Source: Myxococcales bacterium 68-20
Lineage (GTDB): Bacteria > Myxococcota_A > Polyangia > Polyangiales > Polyangiaceae
Length of the DNA stretch: 64,000 nucleotides
Assembly: GCA_001899635.1 (NCBI GenBank)
Contig: MKVQ01000049.1
Location: 1 to 64,000 of the forward strand
Direction: 5' to 3'
The position numbers and the translations under genes are program-made. The notes beneath the pieces are model-generated. The model was not told the DNA's origin. It did no database searches and worked only from the letters and a program-made list of their open reading frames with translations. Position 1 is the first letter of the stretch, and every line of letters starts with the position of its first letter. This document shows, piece after piece, positions 8,617-17,864 of the stretch.

Positions 8617-9033
8617 TCACGATCGATCGTGGCGGTGGTTTCGAGAGCCGTCGCCGGCGGTGCCGGCAGGATCCGTGGTGGTGCCGTCTGCGTCGAGCGC
8701 TGCGACCGCGCTTCGGAGCGCCGAGACGGAGGCCGAGCGAAGGTAGACCACCGGCGCGTCGTCGGAGACGAGCGCCTTGGCCTGGTCGCGGAGCGAGTGC
8801 GAGACCATGCCCACCATGACGACGACGGCGGCGACGCGACCGAGGATGCGGCGCGTTCCGTTCGGGACGCGGTTCTCGAAGTGCCGCAGCTCGAGCCCAC
8901 GCTCCTCGACGACCTCGCGGTAGCGCTCCGACATGCCGCCGCTTCCGCCGACGACGATCACCGCGCCCTTCGAACCCGTCGTCGGGCTCGCCCCTCCGCC
9001 TCGTTCCGTCTCGCTCGTCGTGTTGCGTGCCAT
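8617..9033 (-). CDS. DUF2325-domain protein
   Basis: A 138-residue protein. Start chosen at the ATG giving MARNTTSE, with GAGG upstream on the minus strand. Residues about 20-120 match the DUF2325 pattern: a nucleotide-binding-like beta strand plus glycines (AVIVVGGSGGMSERYREVVEERG), an H-x-E segment, and a C-terminal D-x-x-V-x-MVSHSLRDQAKAL and PVVYLRSASVSALRSA. The function of the family is not established. The hydrophobic VAAVVVMVGMVSHSL is part of the fold rather than a membrane span. It follows the debranching-enzyme gene on the same strand but is separated by 246 bases, so co-transcription is uncertain. Confidence 0.85.
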   Translation of the reverse strand: MARNTTSETERGGGASPTTGSKGAVIVVGGSGGMSERYREVVEERGLELRHFENRVPNGTRRILGRVAAVVVMVGMVSHSLRDQAKALVSDDAPVVYLRSASVSALRSAVAALDADGTTTDPAGTAGDGSRNHRHDRS

Positions 9034-9279
9034 GCTCGACCTCGCAGCAAGAGCGGGGCCAGCGTGTGCGCCACGCCTTTCTCTCGGTGATCTCGCATGA
9101 GGGCGCCGTATTCCTGCAATCCTGGCAAAGGCGCGGGCACGGGCGAGCCCAGGCGCTGCCAAACTGTCTGCTTGCCGACAGCGGCTCGTCTTGGACCGGA
9201 CAGTGTCGACGGGGGAGCTGCCGTCGTGAGACGTGGGATCGGAGGGCCGGCGACCGCACCCTGGCGCGCCACGGGGACG

Positions 9280-11490
9280 TCACTCGACTTCGACGAACGT
9301 ACGGAGCGGGGCGCCGACGACATCGAGGCGATCGACATGGCAGTGCTTCCCGACGCGACGGAGCCGTAGTGACACGCGCGACCGTCCCACCCGCAGCCTC
9401 TCGATCTCGACTCTGCTCATCGCCGAAGGCATCTTCGGATTGCGGATGAAGATGCGCTGGTTGACGCCGTCGACGTGAATGCCCAGCACGGACTGCAAGA
9501 GCAGGAACGGCGCTGCTGCGGCCCATGCTTGCGGACTGCAGGCCACCGGATAGCGAACCAAGGTGTTCTCCTCCGACGTCCCGCAGAACAGCTCCGGCAA
9601 GCGCCGATCGGGGAATCGTCCCATCGCCGAAGACAGCGCCTCGAAGACTGCGCAGGCGTGGTCCATGAGGTCGTAGTTCGCGAAGCCCTTTGCAATGAGC
9701 GCGTTGTCGTGCGGCCACACGGTCCCGTTGTGGTAGCTGAGCGGGTTGTAGACCGCCTGCCCTGCAGCGAGCGTGCGGATGCCGAACGCGGAGAGCGACT
9801 CGCGCGCGACGAGCAGGTCCGCCGCCGACTTCGCTCGGTCCGGCCCGGGAACGCGTGACCACAACAGATGACCGATGTTCGAGACGATGGTCGGGAGGGG
9901 GACCCCGTGTCCGTCGATCGCGAACGCGTATCGACCGAAGTCGGGCAGGTAGAGCGACCGCTCGACGACGGCGCGGAAGGTCTCGGCGCGCGCGGCGTAG
10001 GTCGCCGCGGTCGCGTGGTCTCCCGCGGACTCGAGCAGGCTCGCCCCGCGACGGTAGGCATCGACGCAGTAGCCTTGCACCTCGGAGAGCGCGATCGGCG
10101 GCTCTGCGCGGCGGCCGTCGGGGAACGACAGCGCCGCGCGTGAGTCCTTCCAGCCCTGGTTCTCGAGACCGCGAGGGCTGCGCTGCTGGTAGGTCACGAG
10201 CTTCGTCCCATCCTCGCTCCGGACGTCGATCCACCGGAGGGCAGCGAGGATCGCGTGCTTCAGATCCGTGAGCAGGTTCTCGTCGCCCGTCACCTTGTGC
10301 GTCGCGTGGGCTACCACGACGAAGAGCGGCGTTGCGTCGATCGTCCCGTAGTAGGGCGAGTGCGGGATCTCCTTGCACGTCGCCATCTCGCCCAGGCGGA
10401 GCTCGTGCATGATCTTGCCGGGCTCCTCCTCCGTGAAGTCGTCGAACTTCGTTCCCTGGAGCTTCGCGAGCGCTCGCAAGGTGGACGAAGCGAGCTCGGG
10501 GTCGAGCATGAGCGCCTCGTAGGCAGTCAGGAGCGTGTCACGCCCGAAGGGGCAGCAGAACCAGGGGATGCCCGCGGCCACCGTGCGCTGGCCCCCCAGC
10601 TCGAGTGAGAGCGCGCGAAGGTCCTTGGTCGACTGCTCGAGGACGTTCTCGATGATCGCGTTGTCGCATCGGAAGCGGGTGCAGTCCTCGAAGTATCGAG
10701 CGGCGTCGTCTCGCGCAGCGCGCAGAAGCACGTCGAAGTCCGTGCCCTTCACGGAGCTCGCCGGCAGCGAGGTCAGCGGAGCGACGCCGATCTCGAGCTG
10801 CGCGGCCTGCCCGGGCTCGACGGTGAGATGGAACGATGCGTCTGCGCTCGACACGCGCGCCGGTGGTGGCGAGAACCAGAGACGCGCCGTGTAGGTCGTC
10901 CCGTCGAGCCCGTCGTAGGCGAGCTGCACGGTGCTCTCGTCGACGACTGGCGGGCGAAGTCGCCCGCGGCGCGCGCGCCTTGCGCCCCGGATCTCGAAGA
11001 CGTCCGCGAAGTCCGCCGCGAACGACACCACGACCTCGATCTGGACCCGGCGTGGCAGGTAGTTGACGATCTCCACCTCCTCCCGGAAGTGGTCGTCGAC
11101 GAGCTGGCGCCGTCGCACGTGGAGATAGTTCTGCGGATCGTCGAGCAGCGCATCCTCGCTGCCGAGCCCGGAGACCATGAGATCGATCCGATTGCACGCC
11201 AGGTCGAAGGAGTCGGACGACAGGTGCACGAGCGCGAGGTCACGTGCCTCGGACCCGTTGCGCTCGGCGTGCCCGTTCAATCGCCGAATGGAGAGCTCGT
11301 AGTGGGACAGGTAGCGCGTGTCGTCGAAGAGGAGCCCGAGCTCGCGCGCGCCGGCCGGAGTTACATCTCCCTTCTTGTTCGTGACGATGAACCTCGTGCC
11401 GTGCGCGCGGATCAACGTCTCGATGTCACCGGCCGTCGTGAGCTCGAGCGGGGCGTCCTCATCGGTGGAGCTTGGTGAGCGCAGCGCCAT
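9280..11490 (-). CDS. Amylo-alpha-1,6-glucosidase / glycogen-debranching-like glycoside hydrolase
   Basis: A 736-residue protein. The N-terminal domain (residues about 25-220; TRFIVTNKKGDV, LGLLFDDTRYLSHYEL) matches the GDE_N_bis domain. The C-terminal (alpha/alpha)6 part carries IPWFCCPFGRDTLLT, GLENQGWKDS, EVQGYCVDAYRRG and NPLSYHNGTVWPHDN, typical of bacterial amylo-alpha-1,6-glucosidase/MGH1-like enzymes. Its role is likely hydrolysis of alpha-linked glucans or glycosides in the cytoplasm. The first 32 bases overlap the end of the GT4 glycosyltransferase gene, so the two are translationally coupled; such pairs recur in storage-sugar or glycoside metabolism. The exact substrate is unknown. 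Confidence 0.92.
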   Translation of the reverse strand: MALRSPSSTDEDAPLELTTAGDIETLIRAHGTRFIVTNKKGDVTPAGARELGLLFDDTRYLSHYELSIRRLNGHAERNGSEARDLALVHLSSDSFDLACNRIDLMVSGLGSEDALLDDPQNYLHVRRRQLVDDHFREEVEIVNYLPRRVQIEVVVSFAADFADVFEIRGARRARRGRLRPPVVDESTVQLAYDGLDGTTYTARLWFSPPPARVSSADASFHLTVEPGQAAQLEIGVAPLTSLPASSVKGTDFDVLLRAARDDAARYFEDCTRFRCDNAIIENVLEQSTKDLRALSLELGGQRTVAAGIPWFCCPFGRDTLLTAYEALMLDPELASSTLRALAKLQGTKFDDFTEEEPGKIMHELRLGEMATCKEIPHSPYYGTIDATPLFVVVAHATHKVTGDENLLTDLKHAILAALRWIDVRSEDGTKLVTYQQRSPRGLENQGWKDSRAALSFPDGRRAEPPIALSEVQGYCVDAYRRGASLLESAGDHATAATYAARAETFRAVVERSLYLPDFGRYAFAIDGHGVPLPTIVSNIGHLLWSRVPGPDRAKSAADLLVARESLSAFGIRTLAAGQAVYNPLSYHNGTVWPHDNALIAKGFANYDLMDHACAVFEALSSAMGRFPDRRLPELFCGTSEENTLVRYPVACSPQAWAAAAPFLLLQSVLGIHVDGVNQRIFIRNPKMPSAMSRVEIERLRVGRSRVSLRLRRVGKHCHVDRLDVVGAPLRTFVEVE

Positions 11491-12571
11491 GATCGCCTCG
11501 CGTATGCAACGTGTGTCCGGCCTCTGTGTTGCTCCAGCGGTCGATCGCCTGTCGGTAGACGGCGGTATAGGCGCGAGCCATCCGTGAGGCGCTCCACCGG
11601 GCTCGTGCGCGCGCGCGACACGCCCTCCGATCGAGGTTCTCGGCGTCGCGAAGTCGGCGGCTGAACTCGTCGAGCGAATGGACGAGGAAGCCGGTGACGC
11701 CGTCCTCGATGACCTCCGGTGCGGAGCCGCAGGCGAACGCGACGACGGGCGTTCCGACGAGCATGGCCTCGATCATCACGAGCCCGAACGGCTCTTCCCA
11801 CTGGATCGGAAAGACGAGACATCGGGCGCTCTGGAGGAGCTCCACCTTCGTGTCGTGGTCGGCCTCCCCGATCCATTGCGCGTCCGGACCCAAGCGAGGT
11901 GCCACCTCTCGATCGAAGTAGCTGCGGTCGACGGAGTGCGCCTCACCGGCGAGCACGATCGGAAGTCCTGCCCGGCGGGCCACCTCGATCGCGAGATGCG
12001 GTGCCTTCTGCACGGCGAAGCGACCGAGGAAGGCGCAACGGTTCCCCCCGCTCCCGAATGGGTAGCGCTCGATGTCGAGGCCGTGGTGGACGGTCGCGCG
12101 GAAGGGCACCTCCCACGAGAGCTCTGCTTGGCGTCGCGAGATCGCGACGAAGTCGACATCAGGGTGCGCGGCGTAGTGCGCCAGGAGCGATTCGTCACGG
12201 TCGTGGTGGATCGTCGCCACGGTGGGCACCGGAAACAGGGTCGTGAACGGGAGCGCCGCCGCCGAGTTCACGTGCACGACGTCGACATCCTCGAGCCTCG
12301 CGATTCGGCTCCAGGCAGCGCAGACGTGCCGAAGCTCCGCCAACGGATCGGGCGGCCAGACGCCGTGATCGAAGAGGGCCTTGCGCGCTCCGGTGCAGGT
12401 CGAGTCGCCGGTCGCGAACACCGTCGGGTGGTGTCCGAGCTCCCGAAGCTTGCGCGCGAGCTCGGCGATGATGAGCTCCGTTCCGCCATACGCCTTCGGA
12501 GGCGTCGAGAGAGCGCAGGTGGAAACGATCGCGATACGCAGCGAGCCAGCTTCGACGTCTCCGCGCGCCAT
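11459..12571 (-). CDS. GT4-family glycosyltransferase
   Basis: A 370-residue protein. The N-terminal Rossmann segment with PPKAYGGTE and HPTVFATGDSTC, and the C-terminal donor-binding motif EPFGLVMIEAMLVGTPVVAFACGSAPEVIEDG, identify a retaining GT-B fold glycosyltransferase of family GT4. It transfers a sugar from an activated donor; the acceptor is unknown. Its 3' end overlaps the debranching-type enzyme gene by 32 bases, and an MFS gene lies 169 bases upstream on the same strand, suggesting one operon. There is no membrane segment, so it acts in the cytoplasm. Confidence 0.92.
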   Translation of the reverse strand: MARGDVEAGSLRIAIVSTCALSTPPKAYGGTELIIAELARKLRELGHHPTVFATGDSTCTGARKALFDHGVWPPDPLAELRHVCAAWSRIARLEDVDVVHVNSAAALPFTTLFPVPTVATIHHDRDESLLAHYAAHPDVDFVAISRRQAELSWEVPFRATVHHGLDIERYPFGSGGNRCAFLGRFAVQKAPHLAIEVARRAGLPIVLAGEAHSVDRSYFDREVAPRLGPDAQWIGEADHDTKVELLQSARCLVFPIQWEEPFGLVMIEAMLVGTPVVAFACGSAPEVIEDGVTGFLVHSLDEFSRRLRDAENLDRRACRARARARWSASRMARAYTAVYRQAIDRWSNTEAGHTLHTRGDHGAALTKLHR

Positions 12572-12740
12572 CGCTCAACCTCGTCGTGTCGCGGGTGCAC
12601 GCCACGCGCCAGGCGTCCCACGCTTGGGCACCGAAGGCAGAGGCTTGGTGGCTCCCGCGGCGGTGCCCCAACCACCCGCAGCGGTGCGCCTGCGGTTCGC
12701 GTCGAGCTCGTGGGTCGGGAATGAAGTCGGCGCGGGCGCT

Positions 12741-14048
12741 TTACTCCACGATCGGGCCGCGCGGCTCGCGGTCGAGGCGGGATGCGAAGAATGCCGCGAC
12801 GAGCCTCCAGGCCGTCGAGAGCAGGAGTAAGGTCGAGAGCGAGAGCGATCCCGACAACACTCCGCCGGCGACCGACGAAAGCCCATACGCGACGCCGCTG
12901 ACGGTCAGGATCGCGGCTGCGAACAGGGGCCGGCGATTGCTCGGGGCCGTCGAGAGCGGCAGAGTGAAGAGCGCGAGCTCTTGTCCGCCGATCAAGAGTC
13001 CGCACACCAGTGCGTCGAGCCCGATCAGCCACGGCAGACCGGAGCTCACGCCGACCCACGAGAGGGAGCTCAGCGCAACACCGAAGCTGCACAGCACGAG
13101 CACCCGACGACCCCCGACCCGATCGAGCGCTCGCCCCCAGAGCGGCGTCGTCACGATGCGGAGCACAGCTACGGTCACTGCGTAGAACGCGATGCCCGAG
13201 AAGCCCAGGCCCAGCGTTCGCAGCGTGAGCACGGCGGCGATGCTCGCGGTGAGCCCGGTCGCGATGCCCCAGGCCGCGCCATAGGCCAGGAGCGTTCGAT
13301 AGCCTCTGTCGGCGAGCGGCAGGGCGATGTCGGCGAGCCGCGGAGGGTGCTCCACTCGTGGAGGGTCGTGCTGCCGGGCCATGAGCGCGGTCGTCATTGC
13401 GCCCGCGATTGAGCGGATCACGAGGACGCCGGCGAGCACCGGTCCGAGCAGCGTGTGCGTACGCCCCGTGTCGAGCGACGACGCGACGGCGACCGTGGCG
13501 GCGATCCCCACGGCCGAGCCCATCGCGGCGCGGCGTCCGAAGTACGTGCCGCGGATGCGCTCGGGCACGAGGTCGCCCATCCACGCGAGCCACGCATTGT
13601 GCCCGATGACGGACAGGAGCGACGACAACGCGAAGAGCGCGACGAGGAGCGCACGCTTGGCCTCGACCGAGATGTCGACGAACGGTAGGGCCGCGATGGG
13701 CAGCGTGACCTGTCGTGCGAGCGCTTGAACCGTGACGGCGACGCGCTTCCTTCCGTAGAACGTCGTCACCCAGGCTGCGGGGAGCTGGAAGACCTGGCCG
13801 AAGTGAGGCACCGCCCAGAGGAGACCGAGGAGCAGCGGGCTGGCGCCGAGCTCGATTCCCCAGGCGGTCACGACAGCCGGACCGAAGCATGCTCCGACGA
13901 CCTCTGCGGCGAGGCCCTCGGCGCTGCACGCCGCGAGCGACTTCCGAAGTCTCTGCGCGCTCGGCGCCGCGTCGTCGACCGACGATCGCGGAGCGAGCGA
14001 GAGAGACCGTCGAGCGGTCGAGAGCGGCGTGGGTTGCGTCGCGTTCAT
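12741..14048 (-). CDS. MFS transporter
   Basis: A 435-residue membrane protein with about 12 hydrophobic segments, a typical MFS size. Segments such as PLLLGLLWAVPHFGQVFQLPAAW and GHNAWLAWMGDLVPERIRGTYFGRR (a motif-A-like loop after the second or fourth span) fit a major facilitator of the sugar/drug class. The start is the ATG giving MNATQPTPL; no good ribosome-binding site is visible, so a slightly different start is possible. It lies upstream of the GT4 and debranching genes and could move a sugar or glycoside handled by them (inference). Confidence 0.85.
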   Translation of the reverse strand: MNATQPTPLSTARRSLSLAPRSSVDDAAPSAQRLRKSLAACSAEGLAAEVVGACFGPAVVTAWGIELGASPLLLGLLWAVPHFGQVFQLPAAWVTTFYGRKRVAVTVQALARQVTLPIAALPFVDISVEAKRALLVALFALSSLLSVIGHNAWLAWMGDLVPERIRGTYFGRRAAMGSAVGIAATVAVASSLDTGRTHTLLGPVLAGVLVIRSIAGAMTTALMARQHDPPRVEHPPRLADIALPLADRGYRTLLAYGAAWGIATGLTASIAAVLTLRTLGLGFSGIAFYAVTVAVLRIVTTPLWGRALDRVGGRRVLVLCSFGVALSSLSWVGVSSGLPWLIGLDALVCGLLIGGQELALFTLPLSTAPSNRRPLFAAAILTVSGVAYGLSSVAGGVLSGSLSLSTLLLLSTAWRLVAAFFASRLDREPRGPIVE

Positions 14049-14238
14049 TCCGGAGGAGCGCAAGCGGAAGCGCTTGGAGGTACGGTCCGCACGTCGACGG
14101 CACGTCGACGAAGGTCGATGCGTGCCCGCGCGTGTCCAAATCCCCACCTTAGCGAAGCGCGCGCAAATCGTGCAGCTGCGTATCACCTGAGATCGCGCGC
14201 GCACGACGAGCGCGACCACGCTCGATCGCGTCCGTGAG

Positions 14239-15759
14239 TCAGACCTTCTTCGTCTTCCACTTGCCCAGCCGGAAGGCGATGCCGCCCGCGATCGCCTGCG
14301 CCGAGTAGGACGCGGTGATGGCGATGAAGACCCCATGCGGACCGAGCCCCACGAGCTTCGCGAGCACGTATGCGAGCGGGACCCTCAGCAGCCAGAACGC
14401 GCCCAGGTTGATGGCCATCGGCGTGACAGGGTCGCCCGCGCCGTTGAACGCCTGGATCGTCACCATGCCGTGCGCGAACATGACGAAGCCGAGCGCGACG
14501 ATGCGCAGGCAGTCTGCGCCGTACGCGAGGACCCCCGCGTCACTCGTGAAGACTCCGAGGACCGCCCTCGGCACGAGCGCCAGCGTGGCGCCGACGAGCA
14601 GCAGCAGGCCCGTGTTGTAGAGCGCGATCGTGTGCACCGATTGACGCGCTCGCTCCGGCTCCTTCGCGCCGAGGTTCTGTCCCACCAGGGTTGCCGCCGA
14701 CGTCGCGAGCCCGAGCGCAGGGAGCAGGACGAAGGTCGTGATGCGCATCGCGATCGTGTATCCAGCGACTGCGACGCTTCCGAACATGGCGAGGATGCGC
14801 ACCAGGCCGAGCCAGCTCACCGTCTCGATGAGCACCTGAAGGGTCGCCGTCCACGCGAGGCGAATGAGCCGGAGCATCACGTGGAGGCGCGGCGCGAGAT
14901 GACGTGGCTCGAACGGGAGCCGCGGCCGGCGAGGACCGCGCGCCAGAATGCTGACCTGATAGAGGACGCCGACGCCGCGGCTCACCGTCGTCGCCACGGC
15001 CGCGCCTAGAACACCCATCCCCTCGATCGGCCCCACGCCGAAGATGAGGATCGGGGCGACGACGATGTTGAGCCCGTTCGCGAGCCAGAGCGACCGCATC
15101 GCGATCACGGAGTCACCGGCGCTCCGGAAGATCGCGTTGAACACGAAGAGGAGGAAGATCGTGAGGCTCCCTCCGAGCATCGTGCTCGCGTAGGGCGCTC
15201 CGTGCGCGAGGATGCTCTCGCTGGCGCCCATCGCCGACAGGAGCGTGGGGGCGAGCAGAGCTCCTCCAATACCGATCAACACGGCATAGACGAGCGCGAC
15301 GAGAATGACCTGCCCCGCGGCGGTGGCGGCGCCGTCCGCGTCCTTCTCTCCTGTTCGGCGCGCGATGAGCGCGGTCGCGCCGGCGGAGAGGCCGATCGAG
15401 AGCGCGTACACGGGGGAGAGCATCGTCTCGGTGAGCCCGACGGTGGCGACCGCCTCGGAGCCCAGCCGTGAGACGTAGAAGATGTCGACGACCGCGAAGA
15501 GCGACTCCATCGACATCTCGAGGACGACCGGGGTGGCGAGCAAGAGGACCGCACGGCGAAGCGGGACCGACGTGAGGTCCGCCTGCGATCCACGGACGGC
15601 TTCACGCAGAGTGGACCAGAGCCCGGGGGCAGCGGGGAGGATGCCCTCGGTGCGCGTGCTCGCGACATCTTGCGGTTGATGGGGCAAAGGGCTTCGCCGC
15701 GATCGGTAGGGGACGTCGCGGTTCTCGTCCGAGAGCGTGCTCGTGCTCTCGTCGCGCAC
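14239..15759 (-). CDS. MATE family efflux transporter
   Basis: About 506 residues with twelve hydrophobic segments. The conserved start of the MATE fold is near SVPLRRAVLLLATPVVLEMSMESLF, and further family patterns include VGLTETMLSPVYALSIGLSAGATALIARR and QAFNGAGDPVTPM. It exports cationic or organic compounds using an ion gradient, in the inner membrane. The start is uncertain: GTG 15759 was taken because no ATG precedes the conserved part, leaving a polar leader of about 60 residues. It stands alone; the MFS gene downstream is 190 bases away. Confidence 0.88.
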   Translation of the reverse strand: MRDESTSTLSDENRDVPYRSRRSPLPHQPQDVASTRTEGILPAAPGLWSTLREAVRGSQADLTSVPLRRAVLLLATPVVLEMSMESLFAVVDIFYVSRLGSEAVATVGLTETMLSPVYALSIGLSAGATALIARRTGEKDADGAATAAGQVILVALVYAVLIGIGGALLAPTLLSAMGASESILAHGAPYASTMLGGSLTIFLLFVFNAIFRSAGDSVIAMRSLWLANGLNIVVAPILIFGVGPIEGMGVLGAAVATTVSRGVGVLYQVSILARGPRRPRLPFEPRHLAPRLHVMLRLIRLAWTATLQVLIETVSWLGLVRILAMFGSVAVAGYTIAMRITTFVLLPALGLATSAATLVGQNLGAKEPERARQSVHTIALYNTGLLLLVGATLALVPRAVLGVFTSDAGVLAYGADCLRIVALGFVMFAHGMVTIQAFNGAGDPVTPMAINLGAFWLLRVPLAYVLAKLVGLGPHGVFIAITASYSAQAIAGGIAFRLGKWKTKKV

Positions 15760-15929
15760 CGCGCTGGTTCGTCTTGCGACGGCTACGCCAGCATGACGTC
15801 GGTCTCGACCGTTGCTCACCGATGCAACGAGCGGCCGAGATTTCGTCGAGAGCTCGGTCCGGCGTTCACCTCGCCGAGCTTCACGGGGCGGAGCGCCCGA
15901 GCTCGCAGGCGCGGCGTCGCTCGGGCTCT

Positions 15930-16940
15930 TCAGGCGCCGAGCGCGAGGAGCGCGTAGGTCGCCAACCAGTGCTCGCCCATGTAGTCGCCCGTCACGTGAG
16001 GGAGGCTCGCGGAGAGATGGGTGTCGGCCGCGGCGAGCATGACCGCCTGGCGCGGATCGTCGTCGTCGAGCGCGGCCGCGAGGCTGCGGAAGCACCACGC
16101 GCGGCTCAGGTTTAGGCCGTCGAGATGGGCGATCTTGCCGTCGCTGCGGTTGGTCACCCGTGCGGGCGTGAACAGGGTGGCGGGCTCTCCGGCCGCGAGA
16201 TGCGGAAGGAATCCCGACAGCCACGCGGCGAACTCGTCCGGCGGAAGGACGCGGCGCATGCACTCGGCCTCGATGAGGGTCGGCGAGAGGAAGTCGTCGC
16301 CGCTCGGCTCCCACGCCTGGCAGGCGAGGTCGGCCCCGTACCAAGCGATCGCCTTGTCCATCAGCGCCGGCCGGAGGTGCGGGTGAAGGTGCACCGTGGC
16401 GTACTCGAGCGCGAGGGCGAGGGCGAACGCCGTGTTGAAGTGCGTGCCGGCGCGGATCGGGTAGGCAGCCTGCGGGAGGTGATCGAGGAAGCGCTCCGCG
16501 AACGCATCCGCGAGAGGAGCGAGGGTCTGGTGCCAGCGCTTGCCCTCGGCGCCGCGGTGCTGCGCGAGGTCGGCGGCGAGCTTGAGGAGCCACGCCCAGC
16601 CGTACGGGCGCTCGAAGGTCTTGCTCGACGGTCGCGCGAGGTAGGCGAGCTCGACGGCCACGTTGTCCGGCGTGAAGTGGGCATCGACGACGGCGCGGAT
16701 CTCCTCCGCCTCGGGCAGCTCGGGGAAGCGGCGATGGAGGTGAACGAGGAGCCAGTAGCCGTGCACGCAGGAGTGCCAGTCGAAGCTCCCGTAGAAGATC
16801 GGGTGCAGCGCGCGGGGACCCTGCAGGTCCTCCGGACCCTGCAGCACGTGATCGAGCTTGTTCGGGTACTCACGCGTCACGTGTCCGAGGGCGGTGCGCG
16901 CGAGCTTGGAGGCGATGGTGGCATCGAGGACGTGTCTCAT
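15930..16940 (-). CDS. DUF2891 family protein
   Basis: A 336-residue protein. The start is the ATG giving MRHVLDATIASKLA. It has the DUF2891 layout: EYPNKLDHVL, LHPIFYGSFDWHSCVHGYWLL, HFTPDNV, FERPYGWAWLLKLA, GTHFNTAFALALAL, GDDFLSPTLIEAECM, NLSRAWCFRS and the C-terminal GDYMGEHWLATYALLA. The family is probably an (alpha/alpha)-barrel enzyme with conserved His, Asp and Trp, but no reaction is established. It is cytoplasmic with no signal peptide. DHFR lies upstream on the same strand with two hairpins between, so it likely has its own promoter. Confidence 0.9.
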   Translation of the reverse strand: MRHVLDATIASKLARTALGHVTREYPNKLDHVLQGPEDLQGPRALHPIFYGSFDWHSCVHGYWLLVHLHRRFPELPEAEEIRAVVDAHFTPDNVAVELAYLARPSSKTFERPYGWAWLLKLAADLAQHRGAEGKRWHQTLAPLADAFAERFLDHLPQAAYPIRAGTHFNTAFALALALEYATVHLHPHLRPALMDKAIAWYGADLACQAWEPSGDDFLSPTLIEAECMRRVLPPDEFAAWLSGFLPHLAAGEPATLFTPARVTNRSDGKIAHLDGLNLSRAWCFRSLAAALDDDDPRQAVMLAAADTHLSASLPHVTGDYMGEHWLATYALLALGA

Positions 16941-16970
16941 CGAATGACCTATAGCGGTGCTCACTTGAAT

Positions 16971-17023
16971 TGACCTCCGATTCACGCCCGCCCGTTGGGC
17001 GAGCGGGCGTGAATCTCCGGTCA
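16971..17023. other. Long interrupted palindrome upstream of the DUF2891 gene
   Basis: Arms 16979-16991 and 17003-17015 form a perfect 13-bp stem with an 11-base loop. After three mismatched bases on each side, TGACC (16971-16975) pairs with GGTCA (17019-17023). It lies 31 bases before the DUF2891 start, which suits either an operator or a terminator of upstream transcription. It is the strongest dyad in this part of the window. Confidence 0.55.
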
Positions 17024-17065
17024 ACGCGTGCTCGTGTGAGCCGACCGCTACTAACTTTCAGGATC

Positions 17066-17084
17066 GGCGCAACTGGGTTGCGCC
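17066..17084. terminator. Hairpin downstream of DHFR
   Basis: GGCGCAAC (17066-17073) pairs perfectly with GTTGCGCC (17077-17084) around a TGG loop. It lies about 110 bases after the folA stop on the minus strand. No T-run follows in that direction, so termination is inferred only from position. Confidence 0.35.
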
Positions 17085-17191
17085 TTAGCCTCTGGAGTTA
17101 CACGAGGAGCACGTTCCAGACGAGGACCAAGCGCCGGCGTCCTCGCGCCACCGCATTGTCGAGCTCTACGAGCGGCCGATGCCGAAGCGCG

Positions 17192-17677
17192 TTAGCCGTC
17201 GCGCTCGAGGACCAGGTACCTCAGCCCGCCTTCTCCGGTGCGCTCGTCCACGACGCTGAAGTCGGTGCGATCGAGCTCGAAGAACACGTCCGCGTCCGGG
17301 GTCTCCGGGATCTCGGTCAGGAAGATCCGTGTGACGAACGGCATGGCCTCGGCGAAGAGGCGCGCGCCGCCGATGACGAACGGCGCATCGTCGACCTCCC
17401 ATGCGAGCGCGAGCGCCTCGTCGAGGGTGCGTGCGACGAGAACGCTGGCTTCGTCGCTCGGTCGTGCGAAGGAACGCGAGATGACGACGTTGACGCGGTC
17501 GGGGAGGGGACTGCCCTCTTCCTCCCAGGTGCGCCGGCCCATGATGACGGCGTGCCCTCGTGTGGTGCGCTCGAAGTGCGCGCGATCCTCGGGATGGCTC
17601 CACGGAAGCTTACCGTCGCGTCCGAGCGCACCGTTACGACCGAGCGCGAGGATCATGGAGAGCGGGCGGCGGGGCAT
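17192..17677 (-). CDS. folA: Dihydrofolate reductase
   Basis: A 161-residue protein, the normal length. It reduces dihydrofolate to tetrahydrofolate with NADPH. ILALGRNGALGRDGKLPW is the Met20-loop region; HPEDRAHFERTTRGHAVIMGRRTWE includes the acidic substrate-binding position and NADPH-binding Arg; PFVIGGARLFAEAMPFVTRIFLTEI is the family C-terminal motif. The start is the ATG giving MPRRPLSM; an upstream in-frame extension lacks similarity. thyA is not in the window. Whether this is the housekeeping enzyme cannot be told. Confidence 0.93.
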   Translation of the reverse strand: MPRRPLSMILALGRNGALGRDGKLPWSHPEDRAHFERTTRGHAVIMGRRTWEEEGSPLPDRVNVVISRSFARPSDEASVLVARTLDEALALAWEVDDAPFVIGGARLFAEAMPFVTRIFLTEIPETPDADVFFELDRTDFSVVDERTGEGGLRYLVLERDG

Positions 17678-17864
17678 CACGTAGGGCGGAGGGTAAGAGA
17701 GGTCCTGCTCGCCGTCGAGCGGGCCGTCTCGCCGGTCGTCACGTTCCGCGTGCGATTCGGCTAAGGCACATAGCCACCCCACGGGGTTCGATATCCATGA
17801 GCGCGCGCCGCGCGCCCTCGCCGCTCACGCTGGAAGTTAAGCCGCCGGTCGTCGATCATGAGGC

